This document shows positions 35,250 through 44,111 of a stretch of DNA of 64,000 nt, in pieces. How positions within the stretch are numbered: position 1 is the first letter of the stretch; every line of letters begins with the position of its first letter. The position numbers were made by a program, and so were the translations under genes. The notes beneath the pieces are model-generated. The model worked only from the letters and a program-made list of their open reading frames with translations. It searched no databases and had not been told where the DNA came from. Source of the DNA: Janibacter melonis (lineage in GTDB: Bacteria > Actinomycetota > Actinomycetes > Actinomycetales > Dermatophilaceae); contig NZ_JAJBZM010000002.1 in the NCBI RefSeq assembly GCF_020567375.1, positions 517,036 through 581,035 of the forward strand. Reading direction: 5' to 3'.

Positions 35250-36413
35250 TCAGCGCACCGAGCGCAGCAGGTCCCGCGAGATGACGAGACGCTGGATCTG
35301 GTTGGTCCCCTCGAAGATCTGCGTCACCTTCGCCTCGCGGAAGTAGCGCTCGACGGGGAAGTCAGCGGTGTAGCCGGCGCCGCCGAGCACCTGGATCGCG
35401 TCGGTCGTCACGCGCATCGCGGCGTCGGTCGCGACGAGCTTGGCCACCGCGGCCTGGCGGCCGAAGGCGCGCCCGGCGTCGCGCAGCCGCGCGGCGTGGA
35501 GGTAGGTCGCCCGGGCCGAGGTGACCGCGGCCTCCATGTCGGCGAGGAGGAAGGCCAGGCCCTGGTTGTCGGCGATGCTCCGCCCGAACTGCTGGCGCTC
35601 GGCCGCGTACCGGGCGGCGGCATCGAGGGCGCCCTGTGCCAGACCGGTCGAGGCGGCGGCGATGCCGAGGCGGCCGGCGTCGAGGGCGGACAGGGCGATC
35701 GTCATGCCCTGGCCGATCTCGCCCACCCGGTGGTCGTCGGCGACCGGCACGTCCTCGTAGTAGACCTCGCGCACGGTGTCGCCGTGCAGGCCCATCTTGC
35801 GCTCGGGGGTGCCGAAGGTCAGGCCGGGCGCGTCCGCGGGCACGACGAAGCACGTGATGCCCCGGCCGCCGTCGTCGCTCGTCCGGGCGAAGGTCGTGTA
35901 GAAGTCGGCGTGCCCGGCGTGGCTGATCCACGCCTTGCGGCCCCGGACGACCCAGCCGTCGTCGGTGCGCGTCGCCCGGGTCGTCATCGAGCCGACGTCG
36001 GAGCCGGCGAGGGGCTCGGAGAGCGCGTAGGCGCCGAGCTGAGTACCGGAGAGCATCTCCGGGAGCATCCGCTGCTGCTGCTCCGGGGTGCCGAAGGCCG
36101 CCACCGGGTAGCAGGTGAGCCCGTGCACGGAGGTGCCGACGGCCACCGACATCCACACCGAGGCGATCTCCTCGACGACCTGGAGGTAGACCTCGTAGGC
36201 CTGACCACCGCCGCCGAGCTCTTCCGGGTAGGGCAGCGAGAGCAGACCGGCCTCGCCGAGCTCGGCGAAGACCTCGCGCGGGAAGACCTCACCGCCCTCC
36301 GCGGCGCGCTCGGTCTCGTCGACGGCCGGGCGCAGCACCCGGTCGCAGATCGTGCGGGTCATCTCGATGAGGTCGTCACCGATCTCCGTGGGCATGAGCC
36401 GGGTTGCGGGCAT
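35250..36413 (-). CDS. Acyl-CoA dehydrogenase
   Basis: 387 aa FAD enzyme of beta-oxidation type. Family signatures YALSEPLAGSDVGSM, WISHAGHADFYTTFARTS, ERKMGLHGDTVREVYYEDV, QFGRSIADNQGLAFLLADM, and the C-terminal VLGGAGYTADFPVERYFREAKVTQIFEGTNQIQRLVISRDLL with the catalytic Glu in FEGTNQ. Full length. ATG 36413 has a minus-strand -10 TACGCT seven bases upstream, arguing against longer forms starting inside the divergent gene. Confidence 0.93.
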   Translation of the reverse strand: MPATRLMPTEIGDDLIEMTRTICDRVLRPAVDETERAAEGGEVFPREVFAELGEAGLLSLPYPEELGGGGQAYEVYLQVVEEIASVWMSVAVGTSVHGLTCYPVAAFGTPEQQQRMLPEMLSGTQLGAYALSEPLAGSDVGSMTTRATRTDDGWVVRGRKAWISHAGHADFYTTFARTSDDGGRGITCFVVPADAPGLTFGTPERKMGLHGDTVREVYYEDVPVADDHRVGEIGQGMTIALSALDAGRLGIAAASTGLAQGALDAAARYAAERQQFGRSIADNQGLAFLLADMEAAVTSARATYLHAARLRDAGRAFGRQAAVAKLVATDAAMRVTTDAIQVLGGAGYTADFPVERYFREAKVTQIFEGTNQIQRLVISRDLLRSVR

Positions 36414-36420
36414 GTCTCGC

Positions 36421-36426
36421 AGCGTA
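36421..36426 (-). promoter_or_regulatory. -10 box of acyl-CoA dehydrogenase gene (leaderless)
   Basis: TACGCT on the minus strand, seven bases before ATG 36413. Confidence 0.5.
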
Positions 36427-36474
36427 GACGAGCGGGCCTCGAGACCACCCAGCCCCGTGTGGTGCCATGGGGAC

Positions 36475-37623
36475 GTGCGCACCTCAGCCCTGCCCGTGAC
36501 GCTCACCGCCGCGGTGAGCGCCCTCGCCCTGGCCTCCTGCACCGGCCCCGCCGACGAGCCCATGGCCTCGACGACCCCGTCGACGACGTCGTCGGCCACC
36601 CCTTCGTCCTCCGCCACCTCGGCCTCGAGGCCCACGCCCACCTCCCGCATCTCCGGCGCCCCGGCGGGCCTGCGTGACGTCGTCACCGCCCGCTACGGCT
36701 CGGCCGTGACCGGCTCGGCGGAGCGCGGCCGCTGGCGCGGTGACGACGTCGCCGTGGTCACCGGCAGCGGCGACCAGGACGGCGACGTCACCCTCGCCGT
36801 GCGCCCGAGGGGACGCCAGGGCTGGAAGGTCGTCGGCGGCTGGTGGCCCTCGCTCGGCCCGACGAAGGGCAAGGCGCAGCTCGGCGGCCGTGGGCACGTC
36901 CTGCTCATCGGCTCGGACGCCCGCCCGGGCGAGGACCCCGCCCGCACCCGGGCCGACGCCCTCCAGCTGCTCGGCGTCGACGGCACCGGCGGCGCCGGTC
37001 TCATGGGCTTCGCGCGCGACCTGTGGGTCCCGATCCCCGGTCACGGCGAGGGCAAGCTCAACTCCGCCCTCGTCTACGGCGGCCCGCAGGGCCAGGTCGA
37101 CACGGTGCGCCGCCTCACTGGCATCACCCCCACCGGCTACGTGCTCACCGGCTTCGAGGGGTTCGAGGGCGTCGTCGACGACCTCGGCGGGCTGAGCTTC
37201 CGCGCGCCCTTCAGCATGGACAGCCATCTCACCGGCGGGCAGATCGACAAGGGCGCACGCCGGCTCAGCGGCCGTCAGGCGCTCGCGTGGTCGCGCGAGC
37301 GCAAGAGCCTGCCCGGCGGTGACTTCGACCGCTCGCGCAACCAGGGGCTGCTCCTCGCGGCGGCCGCGCTCCAGGCCCGTCTCGCCGGCCCCTCCGCGCT
37401 GCCCCGCGCGCTCACCGTCGTGGACCGGCACACCGAGTCCGACCTCACCGGCGAGGAGATGCTCCTCTTCGCGGCCGCCTTCTACCGGGTCGACCCGGGA
37501 CAGGTGGGCCGAGCCGTGGCGAAGGGGCCGACCGGCACCGCCGCCGGCCAGTCCGTCGTGCGCCTCGACGACGCCTCCCGGGCCGCCTTCCGCGACTTCC
37601 GCGACGGGCGCATCAGCGGCTGA
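36475..37623 (+). CDS. LCP (LytR-CpsA-Psr) domain lipoprotein
   Basis: 382 aa. The N-terminus VRTSALPVTLTAAVSALALASC ends in a lipobox (LASC), followed by a long Thr/Ser/Pro-rich linker (~30-65). The LCP domain spans ~135-350: VLLIGSDARPGEDPARTRADALQLL (conserved Arg/Asp), GFARDLWVPIPGHGEGKLNSALVYGG, VDDLGGLSFRAPFSM, ALAWSRERKSLPGGDFDRSRNQ. LCP enzymes attach glycopolymers to peptidoglycan. Most are anchored by a transmembrane helix; a lipid anchor is unusual. Start GTG 36475, with TGCCAT six bases upstream. Confidence 0.85.
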   Translation: MRTSALPVTLTAAVSALALASCTGPADEPMASTTPSTTSSATPSSSATSASRPTPTSRISGAPAGLRDVVTARYGSAVTGSAERGRWRGDDVAVVTGSGDQDGDVTLAVRPRGRQGWKVVGGWWPSLGPTKGKAQLGGRGHVLLIGSDARPGEDPARTRADALQLLGVDGTGGAGLMGFARDLWVPIPGHGEGKLNSALVYGGPQGQVDTVRRLTGITPTGYVLTGFEGFEGVVDDLGGLSFRAPFSMDSHLTGGQIDKGARRLSGRQALAWSRERKSLPGGDFDRSRNQGLLLAAAALQARLAGPSALPRALTVVDRHTESDLTGEEMLLFAAAFYRVDPGQVGRAVAKGPTGTAAGQSVVRLDDASRAAFRDFRDGRISG

Positions 37624-37656
37624 CGAGCCGTCCCGGGTGCCCGCGACGGTGGGACC

Positions 37657-38478
37657 TCAGCCGCCGAAGGGCAGCTCGCCCGGCCGCAGCGGCGCCAGCT
37701 CGGGCCGCTTCGCGTCGAGCGCGTCCCCGGACGACCGGCCGGTGAGCCGACGGTGGACCCAGGGCCCGGCGTACTCCCTGGCCCACCGGCTGCTCTCGGC
37801 GAGACGCTCCCGGCGCGGCGCCAGGGCTGCCGGCGGCAGCGGGGCGTCCCACGCGCCGCGGTCGGTCTCGACGCCGAGCGCGTCGAGGGCGGCGAGCGCG
37901 ACCCGACGGTGGCCCTCCGGGGAGAGGTGGATGCGGTCCTGCGACCACATCCGCCAGTCGCGCAGCGAGCGCATCGTCCACAGGTTGAGCACGTGGGCGC
38001 CGTGCCGCTGGGCGATGGAGAAGAGGTTGGCCGTGTGCACCGCGTGCCGGGGGCGAAGGGAGGCCAGCAGCCCCGCCTTCGCCGGGTCGGTCGGGGTCGC
38101 GAGGAGCACGTCGGCGCCGGTCGCGCGGATCCGGACGACGGCGGCCTCGAGCCGGTCGGCGATCGCGTCGAGGTCGACGCTCGGCCGCAGGATGTCGTTG
38201 CCACCGCCGACGAGGGAGACGAGGTCGGCCCCCATCGGCAGCGCGAGCTCGAGCTGGCGGCCCACGACGTCGTCGAGCTTGCGCCCCCGGACGGCGAGGT
38301 TCGCGTAGCGGAAGGGCTGGTCCGCGTCGCCGGCCGCGTCCTCGTGCCGCTGGGCGAGCGCGTCGGCGAGCCGGTCGGCCCAGCCGAGGTACGAGCCCTC
38401 GACCCGGGGGTCCGGGTCGGACATCCCCTCGCTGAAGGAGTCGCCAATCGCGACGTAGCTGGACCAGGTGCGGGTCAT
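37657..38478 (-). CDS. SGNH/GDSL family hydrolase
   Basis: 273 aa. Block [13 protein letters not shown] (nucleophile Ser), block [12 protein letters not shown], block V Asp/His in [16 protein letters not shown]. No signal peptide, so intracellular. The C-terminal ~60 residues are Arg/Trp-rich and variable. The ATG overlaps the stop of ung (ATGA). This ung-GDSL pairing does not reveal a substrate; esterase or acyl-hydrolase activity is the family expectation. Confidence 0.88.
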   Translation of the reverse strand: MTRTWSSYVAIGDSFSEGMSDPDPRVEGSYLGWADRLADALAQRHEDAAGDADQPFRYANLAVRGRKLDDVVGRQLELALPMGADLVSLVGGGNDILRPSVDLDAIADRLEAAVVRIRATGADVLLATPTDPAKAGLLASLRPRHAVHTANLFSIAQRHGAHVLNLWTMRSLRDWRMWSQDRIHLSPEGHRRVALAALDALGVETDRGAWDAPLPPAALAPRRERLAESSRWAREYAGPWVHRRLTGRSSGDALDAKRPELAPLRPGELPFGG

Positions 38479-39149
38479 GGGAGCCTCCAGTCGACCGGCT
38501 GCGCGCCCTGGCGGGTGAGCAGCTCGTCGGTGCGCGAGAAGGGACGGGAGCCGAAGAAGCCGTTCCGGGCGGACAGCGGCGAGGGGTGGGCGGACTCGAC
38601 GACCGGGACGTCACCGAGGGCGGGGGCGAGGGAGCGGGCGCCGCGGCCCCACAGGATCGCGACGAGCGGACCGCCGCGGGCGGCGAGGACCTCGATGGCG
38701 CGGTCGGTGACCTCCTCCCACCCCTTGCCCTGGTGCGAGGCCGGGGCACCCGGTCGCACGGTGAGGGTGCGGTTGAGCAGCATAACGCCCTGCTCGGTCC
38801 ACGGGGTGAGGTCGCCGGTGCTCGGCATCGGCACCCCGAGGTCGTCGACGAGCTCGCGGTAGATGTTGCCCAGGCTGCGCGGCACGGGGCTGACGTCCGG
38901 CGCGACGGCGAAGGACAGCCCGATCGCGTGCCCGGGGGTCGGGTAGGGGTCCTGGCCGACGACGAGGACGCGGACGTCCTCGAGCGGGATGGTGAAGGCG
39001 CGCAGGACGTGCTCGCCGCTCGGCAGGTAGCCGCGGCCGGCCTCGACCTCGGCTCTCAGGAAGTCGCCGAGCGCGGCGATGGTGCCCGCCACCGGCTCCA
39101 GGGCCTGCGCCCACGACGGGTGGACGAGGTCGGCGAGGTCGCGGGGCAC
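38475..39149 (-). CDS. ung: Uracil-DNA glycosylase
   Basis: 224 aa family 1 UDG removing uracil from DNA. Water-activating motif [49 protein letters not shown], and the Leu-loop [30 protein letters not shown] 39149 is preferred because a minus-strand TAGGTT -10 box ends seven bases upstream; a TTG at 39158 would add three residues (MAL). Coupled to the SGNH hydrolase gene. Confidence 0.93.
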   Translation of the reverse strand: MPRDLADLVHPSWAQALEPVAGTIAALGDFLRAEVEAGRGYLPSGEHVLRAFTIPLEDVRVLVVGQDPYPTPGHAIGLSFAVAPDVSPVPRSLGNIYRELVDDLGVPMPSTGDLTPWTEQGVMLLNRTLTVRPGAPASHQGKGWEEVTDRAIEVLAARGGPLVAILWGRGARSLAPALGDVPVVESAHPSPLSARNGFFGSRPFSRTDELLTRQGAQPVDWRLP

Positions 39150-39156
39150 GAGCGCC

Positions 39157-39162
39157 AACCTA
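39157..39162 (-). promoter_or_regulatory. -10 box of ung (leaderless)
   Basis: TAGGTT on the minus strand, seven bases before GTG 39149. Confidence 0.45.
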
Positions 39163-39196
39163 ACCCCGGCGAAGGGGATGGCACCCCGCCGGGTGG

Positions 39197-39610
39197 TCAG
39201 GCCCGGTCGACGCCGAGCGAGTCGAGCAGGGCGACGACCCGGTCGCGGATGGCGTCGCGGATCGGGCGCACGGCCTCGACCCCCTGACCGGCGGGGTCGT
39301 CGAGCGGCCAGTCCTCGTAGCGCGTGCCGGGGAAGACCGGGCAGGCGTCGCCGCAGCCCATGGTGACGACGACGTCGCTGGAGCGGACCGTCTCGGGCGT
39401 GAGGACCTTCGGCTGCGCGGCGCTGATGTCGATGCCGACCTCGGCCATCGCATCGACGGCTGCGGGGTTGACCGCGTCGCCCGGCGCGGACCCGGCCGAG
39501 CGGACCTCGACGGCGCCACCGGCGAGGTGCGCGAGCCAGGCCTGGGCCATCTGCGAGCGCCCGGCGTTGTGGACGCAGACGAAGAGGACGGAGGGATGGG
39601 CGGCGGTCAT
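39197..39610 (-). CDS. arsC: Arsenate reductase, low-molecular-weight phosphatase type
   Basis: 137 aa. P-loop [16 protein letters not shown] (C-x5-R), [27 protein letters not shown] with the resolving cysteines, and [12 protein letters not shown]. It reduces arsenate to arsenite using thioredoxin or mycothiol/mycoredoxin. Last gene of the arsI-acr3-arsC operon: its ATG overlaps the acr3 stop (ATGA). Confidence 0.93.
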   Translation of the reverse strand: MTAAHPSVLFVCVHNAGRSQMAQAWLAHLAGGAVEVRSAGSAPGDAVNPAAVDAMAEVGIDISAAQPKVLTPETVRSSDVVVTMGCGDACPVFPGTRYEDWPLDDPAGQGVEAVRPIRDAIRDRVVALLDSLGVDRA

Positions 39611-40701
39611 CGGGTCTCCTGGGGTGACGGGGTGGCGGACGCCCATCGGGGACGCCGGCGCAGGGCGAGCGAGACGTAGACGAGCCCGACGAGGACGGGG
39701 ACCTCGATGAGCGGTCCGACGACCCCGGCCAGGGCCTGGCCGGAGGTGACGCCGAAGGTCGCGACGGCCACGGCGATGGCGAGCTCGAAGTTGTTGCCGG
39801 CGGCGGTGAAGGCGAGGGTCGTCGTGCGCTCGTAGCTCAGCCCGAGGCTGCTGCCGAGGAGGTACCCACCGCCCCACATGACGGCGAAGTAGACGAGCAG
39901 CGGCAGGGCGATCCGCGCGACGTCGAGGGGCCGGCTCGTGATCTGGTCGCCCTGGAGGGCGAAGAGCAGGACGATCGTGAAGAGCAGCCCGAGCAGGGCG
40001 AAGGGAGAGATCCGCGGCAGGAAGGTGCCCTCGTACCAGGCGCGGCCGCGCACCCCTTCGCCGATCCGGCGCGAGAGGTAGCCGGCGAGCAGCGGCACCC
40101 CGAGGAAGACCAGGACCGAGACGGCGATCTGCCCGAAGGAGACGTCGAGGGCGGCCTGCTCGAGGCCGAGCCAGCCCGGCAGGACGGTGAGGTAGAACCA
40201 GCCGAGGGCGGCGAAGGCGAGGACCTGGAAGAGCGAGTTGAGCGCGACGAGCACGGCGGCGGCCTCGCGGTCACCGCAGGCGAGGTCGTTCCAGATGATG
40301 ACCATGGCGATGCAGCGGGCCAGCCCGACGATCACGAGGCCGGTGCGGTACTCGGGCAGGTCGGGCAGGAAGACCCAGGCGAGGGCGAACATCAGCGCCG
40401 GGCCGAGGACCCAGTTGAGGACCAGGGAGCCGGCCATGAGGCGGCGGTCGGAGGTGACGGTGCCGAGGCGGTCGTAGCGGACCTTGGCCAGCGGCGGGTA
40501 CATCATGACGAGCAGCCCGATCGCGATGGGCAGCGAGATGCCGTGCAGCTGCACCGCGTCGAGCGCCGGGCCCAGGCCGGGGATCGTGCGGCCCAGGGCC
40601 AGGCCGAGGACCATCGCGACCCCGATCCACACCGGCAGGAAGCGGTCGAGCGTGGACAGGCGGCCGGTGACGTCCGCGGGTGCGTCGTGGGTGGTCGTCA
40701 C
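39607..40701 (-). CDS. acr3: Arsenite efflux transporter ACR3
   Basis: 364 aa, ten hydrophobic helices. [21 protein letters not shown] start, [17 protein letters not shown] with the conserved Cys essential in ACR3 carriers, and [22 protein letters not shown] with conserved Glu. It pumps arsenite out through the membrane. GTG 40701 overlaps the arsI stop (GTGA). Confidence 0.93.
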   Translation of the reverse strand: MTTTHDAPADVTGRLSTLDRFLPVWIGVAMVLGLALGRTIPGLGPALDAVQLHGISLPIAIGLLVMMYPPLAKVRYDRLGTVTSDRRLMAGSLVLNWVLGPALMFALAWVFLPDLPEYRTGLVIVGLARCIAMVIIWNDLACGDREAAAVLVALNSLFQVLAFAALGWFYLTVLPGWLGLEQAALDVSFGQIAVSVLVFLGVPLLAGYLSRRIGEGVRGRAWYEGTFLPRISPFALLGLLFTIVLLFALQGDQITSRPLDVARIALPLLVYFAVMWGGGYLLGSSLGLSYERTTTLAFTAAGNNFELAIAVAVATFGVTSGQALAGVVGPLIEVPVLVGLVYVSLALRRRPRWASATPSPQETR

Positions 40702-41165
40702 GCGTCGGCACCCGCGGGGGCGCAGCAGGGCGAAGGGGAGCCGAGCACCGGCAGCGACGCGGTGGCCGGGCGGGCGTCGGCCGGGTCCTCGTCCTTGACG
40801 ACGTAGACCTCCCACGGCGCGCCGGCGGGGTCGTGGACCCACACCTTGTCCTGCAGGGCGTAGCAGCACGTCGTGTCGTCCTCGTCGAAGGTCGCCAGCC
40901 CGGCGTCGGCCAGACGGGTCCGCGCCGCGGTGACCTCCTCGCCGGAGCCGACCTCGACGCCGAGGTGGTTGAGGGCCCCCTTCGCCCCGGTGCCGCGCGT
41001 GGCCTCGTCGCTCTGGATGAGCACGAGCTTCAGCGGCGGCTCGGCGATCGCGAAGTTCGCGTACCCCGGGCGGCGCTTGTGGGGCTCGACGCCGAAGAGG
41101 GTGGAGTAGAAGGCGACGGACGCCTCGAGGTCGACGACGTCGAGGGCGAGCTGCACACGGCTCAT
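40698..41165 (-). CDS. arsI: ArsI/CadI family C-As lyase (VOC fold)
   Basis: 155 aa vicinal-oxygen-chelate protein. QLALDVVDLEASVAFYSTLFGVEPHK, metal His in GALNHLGVEV, the vicinal Cys pair in DDTTCCYALQDKVWVHDPAGAPWEVYVV. This matches ArsI, which cleaves the C-As bond of trivalent methyl- and aryl-arsenicals; the same family includes CadI. A second CC pair lies at the C-terminus (SPCCAPAG). First gene of the operon, downstream of the ArsR operators. Confidence 0.9.
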   Translation of the reverse strand: MSRVQLALDVVDLEASVAFYSTLFGVEPHKRRPGYANFAIAEPPLKLVLIQSDEATRGTGAKGALNHLGVEVGSGEEVTAARTRLADAGLATFDEDDTTCCYALQDKVWVHDPAGAPWEVYVVKDEDPADARPATASLPVLGSPSPCCAPAGADA

Positions 41166-41184
41166 GGCGGGTCCTCCCGGTCAG

Positions 41185-41204
41185 ATATCGACGGGTGTCG
41201 ATAT
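41185..41204. promoter_or_regulatory. ArsR operator 1
   Basis: Perfect dyad ATATCGAC-GGGT-GTCGATAT, nearest to arsI. Confidence 0.85.
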
Positions 41205-41222
41205 GCCAGACCCTGGCACCGC

Positions 41223-41242
41223 ATATCGACGTATGTCAATAT
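41223..41242. promoter_or_regulatory. ArsR operator 2
   Basis: ATATCGAC-GTAT-GTCAATAT, one mismatch from operator 1's dyad, 38 bases away centre to centre. It ends six bases before the arsR ATG, so binding would block arsR transcription. Confidence 0.85.
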
Positions 41243-41248
41243 GGAGGC

Positions 41249-41608
41249 ATGACCGCCCCCACCGCCGACGGACGCCCGCTGCTGGCCCAGGCCGTCGAGC
41301 GGTGCTGCGCCGCCGAGGGCAGTGCGCCGATCACCCGCGAGGACGCCGAGGTCGTCGCCCGCCTGCTCAAGGCCGTGGCGGACCCCGTGCGCCTGCAGAT
41401 CCTCGGCGTCGTGCGCTGCTCGCCGCAGCAGGAGGTCTGCGCGTGCGACCTGCCCGCACCGCTCGGGCTGGCCCAGCCCACCGTGAGCCACCACCTCAAG
41501 GTCCTCGTCGACGCCGGCCTGCTCACCCGCGAGCGGCGCGGCCAGTGGGCGTGGTTCACCCTCGTGCCCGAGCGGCTCGCGCTCGTGCGCCGCGCCCTCG
41601 AGGTCTGA
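41249..41608 (+). CDS. arsR: ArsR/SmtB family arsenic-responsive repressor
   Basis: 119 aa winged-helix repressor. LLKAVADPVRLQILGVVRC, then the metal-sensing CACDLP in the recognition region (QQEVCACDLPAPLGLAQPTVSHHLKVLVDAGLLTRERRG). A CC pair (VERCCAAEG) at the N-terminus may also bind As(III). Divergent from arsI-acr3-arsC, with two near-identical operators between. ATG 41249 is preceded by GGAGG; the in-frame upstream start would lie within operator 1. Confidence 0.92.
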   Translation: MTAPTADGRPLLAQAVERCCAAEGSAPITREDAEVVARLLKAVADPVRLQILGVVRCSPQQEVCACDLPAPLGLAQPTVSHHLKVLVDAGLLTRERRGQWAWFTLVPERLALVRRALEV

Positions 41609-41641
41609 GCGGGACGGGCGACGTCGGGGCCGCCGTGCTCG

Positions 41642-41647
41642 TAGAGT
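41642..41647 (+). promoter_or_regulatory. -10 box of PLP decarboxylase gene (leaderless)
   Basis: TAGAGT, then seven bases and ATG 41655. Confidence 0.45.
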
Positions 41648-41654
41648 GCGCCCC

Positions 41655-43031
41655 ATGCATGGCCAGACTGACGCGACCATCGAGCGGCTGGGCCGCCAGG
41701 TCCTCGAGTACGCCGAGGGGCGGCTCAAGCTCGACCCGGTGCCGCTCGACTACACGCTGACCCCCGAGGAGCTCCTCGACCGGGCCGGCCAGACGGTGAC
41801 CCCCGACGGGCTCGGTGGCGAGCGGGCGATGGACATCTTCGCCGAGGTCCTCGCCCCGGCCTGCCTGTCGGTCGACCACCCCCGCTACCTCTCCTTCATC
41901 CCGTGCGCGCCGAGCGACGCGGCGGCGATGTTCGACCTCGTCGTCGGCGCCTCCTCGGTCTACGCCGGGTCCTGGCTCGAGGGCTCCGGCGCGGTCTTCG
42001 CCGAGAACCAGGCGCTGCGCTGGATCGCCGACCTCGCCGGTCTGCCCCCGCAGGCGGGCGGCGCCTTCGTGCCCGGCGGCACGATCGGCAACCTCTCCGC
42101 GCTCGTCGCGGCGCGCCACAGTGCGCGGGCCCGGGCCGCGAGCGCGACCGCCGAGGGCTCGCCGACGCTGCGCCCGTGGCGGGTCGCGGCGACCGCCGGC
42201 GCGCACTCCTCGATCCAGTCGGCGTGCGACGTCATGGACGCCGAGCTCGTCACCGTCGAGCCCGACGCCGACCTGCGGCTCACCGGCCCCGCCCTGCGCG
42301 AGGTGCTCGAGCGCGAGGGGCCCGAGAGCTTCTTCGCCGTCGTCGCCACGGCCGGCACGACGAACTTCGGGGTCGTCGACGACCTCGAGGCCGTCGCCCA
42401 GGCCTGCGCCGACCTCGGCATCTGGTTCCACGTCGACGGCGCGTACGGCGGCGCTGGTCTCGCGGCCCCGAGCGTGCGCCACCTCTTCGCCGGCGTCGAG
42501 CGGGCCGACTCCTTCATCGTCGACCCCCACAAGTGGCTCTTCGCCCCCTTCGACTGCTGCGCCCTGCTCTACCGCGACCCGCTCCTCGCCCGGGCGGCGC
42601 ACACCCAGAAGGCCGGCTACCTCGACGTCCTCACCGAGGCGCCGGACTGGAACCCCACCGACTACTCCGTCGGGCTCACCCGGCGCGCTCGCGGGCTGCC
42701 GCTGTGGTTCAGCCTCGCGACGCACGGCACCCGGGCGTACACCGACGCCGTCGAGCGCACGCTCGAGGTGGCCCGGCACGCCGAGCGCGAGATCGCCGCC
42801 CGCCCCGAGCTCGAGCTCGTGCGGCACCGCGACCTGTCGGTCGTCGTCTTCCGTCGTCTGGGCTGGCAGCCCGCCGACTACCAGGCGTGGTCGGACCGGA
42901 TGCTCGGCGACGAGTTCGCCTTCGTCGTCCCGACGACGCACGCCGGCGAGACCCTGGCCCGCTTCGCGATCGTCAACCCGCAGACGACGACGGATGACAT
43001 CGACGCCATCCTCGACACGATGCGGGAGTGA
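41655..43031 (+). CDS. Group II PLP-dependent amino-acid decarboxylase family protein
   Basis: 458 aa. HPRYLSFIPCAPSDAAAMFDLVVGASSVYAGSW, VPGGTIGNLSALVAARH, AHSSIQSACDVM, VATAGTTNFGVVDDL, WFHVDGAYGGAGL, and the PLP Lys in IVDPHKWLFAPFDCCALLYRD (~residue 296). This is the glutamate/tyrosine/aromatic-amino-acid decarboxylase fold; substrate is not determinable by eye. Start ATG 41655 agrees with the leaderless promoter; a GTG three codons upstream falls inside the -10 box. Confidence 0.9.
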   Translation: MHGQTDATIERLGRQVLEYAEGRLKLDPVPLDYTLTPEELLDRAGQTVTPDGLGGERAMDIFAEVLAPACLSVDHPRYLSFIPCAPSDAAAMFDLVVGASSVYAGSWLEGSGAVFAENQALRWIADLAGLPPQAGGAFVPGGTIGNLSALVAARHSARARAASATAEGSPTLRPWRVAATAGAHSSIQSACDVMDAELVTVEPDADLRLTGPALREVLEREGPESFFAVVATAGTTNFGVVDDLEAVAQACADLGIWFHVDGAYGGAGLAAPSVRHLFAGVERADSFIVDPHKWLFAPFDCCALLYRDPLLARAAHTQKAGYLDVLTEAPDWNPTDYSVGLTRRARGLPLWFSLATHGTRAYTDAVERTLEVARHAEREIAARPELELVRHRDLSVVVFRRLGWQPADYQAWSDRMLGDEFAFVVPTTHAGETLARFAIVNPQTTTDDIDAILDTMRE

Positions 43032-43094
43032 CCGCAGGGGCGTGTGGGACGGCTGAGCACGTCTGGTGAGACGGTGTCCAGCCGCCACGCCGCA

Positions 43095-43127
43095 CGAATG
43101 ACATCCGTGTCATTCGCGCGATAGGCT
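43095..43127 (+). promoter_or_regulatory. Promoter with overlapping operator, DUF3263 gene
   Basis: Perfect dyad CGAATGACA-TCCG-TGTCATTCG (43095-43116). A -35-like ATGACA (43098-43103) lies in its left arm, 18 bases before the -10 TAGGCT (43122-43127). A repressor on the dyad would block RNA polymerase. Confidence 0.6.
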
Positions 43128-43163
43128 GCGCTTGCAGTCCCCGCCGTCCACGAGAGGTCACCC

Positions 43164-43454
43164 GTGACACCCGCCTCCCAGCAGCAGACGCAGAGCCCGT
43201 CGGCGCAGCTGAGCGACCGCGACCGCGAGATCCTCGCCTTCGAGCGCCAGTGGTGGACCTACCAGGGCGCGAAGGAGCAGATGATCAAGGAGCTCTTCGA
43301 CATGAGCTCCACGCGCTACTACCAGGTGCTCAACGCGCTCATCAACAACCCGGCGGCGCTCGCCGAGGACCCGATGCTCGTCAAGCGGCTGCGGCGCATG
43401 CGCCAGGCCCGTCAGCGCAGCCGCAGCGCGCGCCGGCTCGGCTTCGACGCCTGA
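43164..43454 (+). CDS. DUF3263 family small protein
   Basis: 96 aa basic protein. LSDRDREILAFERQWWTYQGAKEQMIKELFDMSSTRYYQVLNALINNP is the DUF3263 core, with HTH-like helices that suggest DNA binding. The tail is Arg-rich. GTG 43164 follows GAGAGG. A conserved actinobacterial family of unknown role; its promoter carries a strong dyad, possibly autoregulatory. Confidence 0.85.
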   Translation: MTPASQQQTQSPSAQLSDRDREILAFERQWWTYQGAKEQMIKELFDMSSTRYYQVLNALINNPAALAEDPMLVKRLRRMRQARQRSRSARRLGFDA

Positions 43455-43476
43455 GCCGACCACCGGCGGTGAGCGA

Positions 43477-43504
43477 CGAAGGGGGACCCACGGGTCCCCC
43501 TTCG
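43477..43504. terminator. Hairpin terminator built from CGAAGGGGG
   Basis: Perfect 13-base arms (CGAAGGGGGACCC and complement) with a two-base loop, 22 bases after the DUF3263 stop. Confidence 0.85.
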
Positions 43505-43539
43505 TGCTGCCCGGCCCGTGCGTGCGGCAGGGTGGGGGC

Positions 43540-43992
43540 ATGAGCGAGCTGGACTGGAGCACGACGCAGGGCCTCGCGGCGATCAAGGAGCACCTCGCCG
43601 GCGAGATCGACGGCTGGCGCGAGCCGGTGACCTTCGCGGTCGCGCTCAGCCCCGCGACCTCGGACCCCGAGTGGGAGATCGGCCACCTCAACCCCGTCGG
43701 CGGGCGTCACGGCCTGGCCGCCGTCGTCCTCGCGACCGTCATCGGGCACGACGGCTCGACGGCCACCGTGCCGCTGACGACCGCTCACCTCGACGCCGCG
43801 ATCACCTCGCTCGAGCCGGCGCAGGCCTGCACCGAGGTCGAGCACCCGAACCTCGCCGACTGGCGCCGGGTGCGTGCCGAGCTCGAGGGCAACCCCGGGC
43901 GCGAGGTCGTCGCCGTCTTCGTCGCCGACCTCGCCGACCCCGTGACGAGCGAGGCCGACGGCGAGATGCGGGCGGCGCTCGAGCGCACCTGA
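43540..43992 (+). CDS. Hypothetical protein, 150 aa
   Basis: No family recognised. Soluble, acidic, with no signal peptide or membrane segment. Reads as a genuine gene: strong third-position GC, ATG 43540 preceded by GGGTGGGGGC, bounded by a terminator upstream and the next gene's leader downstream. Notable segments are PATSDPEWEIGHLNPVGGRHGLAAVVLATVIGH and VEHPNLADWRRVRAELE. Confidence 0.72.
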   Translation: MSELDWSTTQGLAAIKEHLAGEIDGWREPVTFAVALSPATSDPEWEIGHLNPVGGRHGLAAVVLATVIGHDGSTATVPLTTAHLDAAITSLEPAQACTEVEHPNLADWRRVRAELEGNPGREVVAVFVADLADPVTSEADGEMRAALERT

Positions 43993-44111
43993 GGCCACCC
44001 GCGCCGGCCGTCGCGGTCGTGACGGACTCGTGACCAACCGGTCCTCGACCTGCCGCGTCCTGGTCTACGAGGGAGCGAGACACGCTCTCCGACCAGACAG
44101 GGGACCAGATC

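Noticed and set aside
40698-41165. Glyoxalase or fosfomycin-resistance assignment for the VOC protein
   Set aside because: The vicinal Cys pair and ars-operon context match ArsI/CadI.
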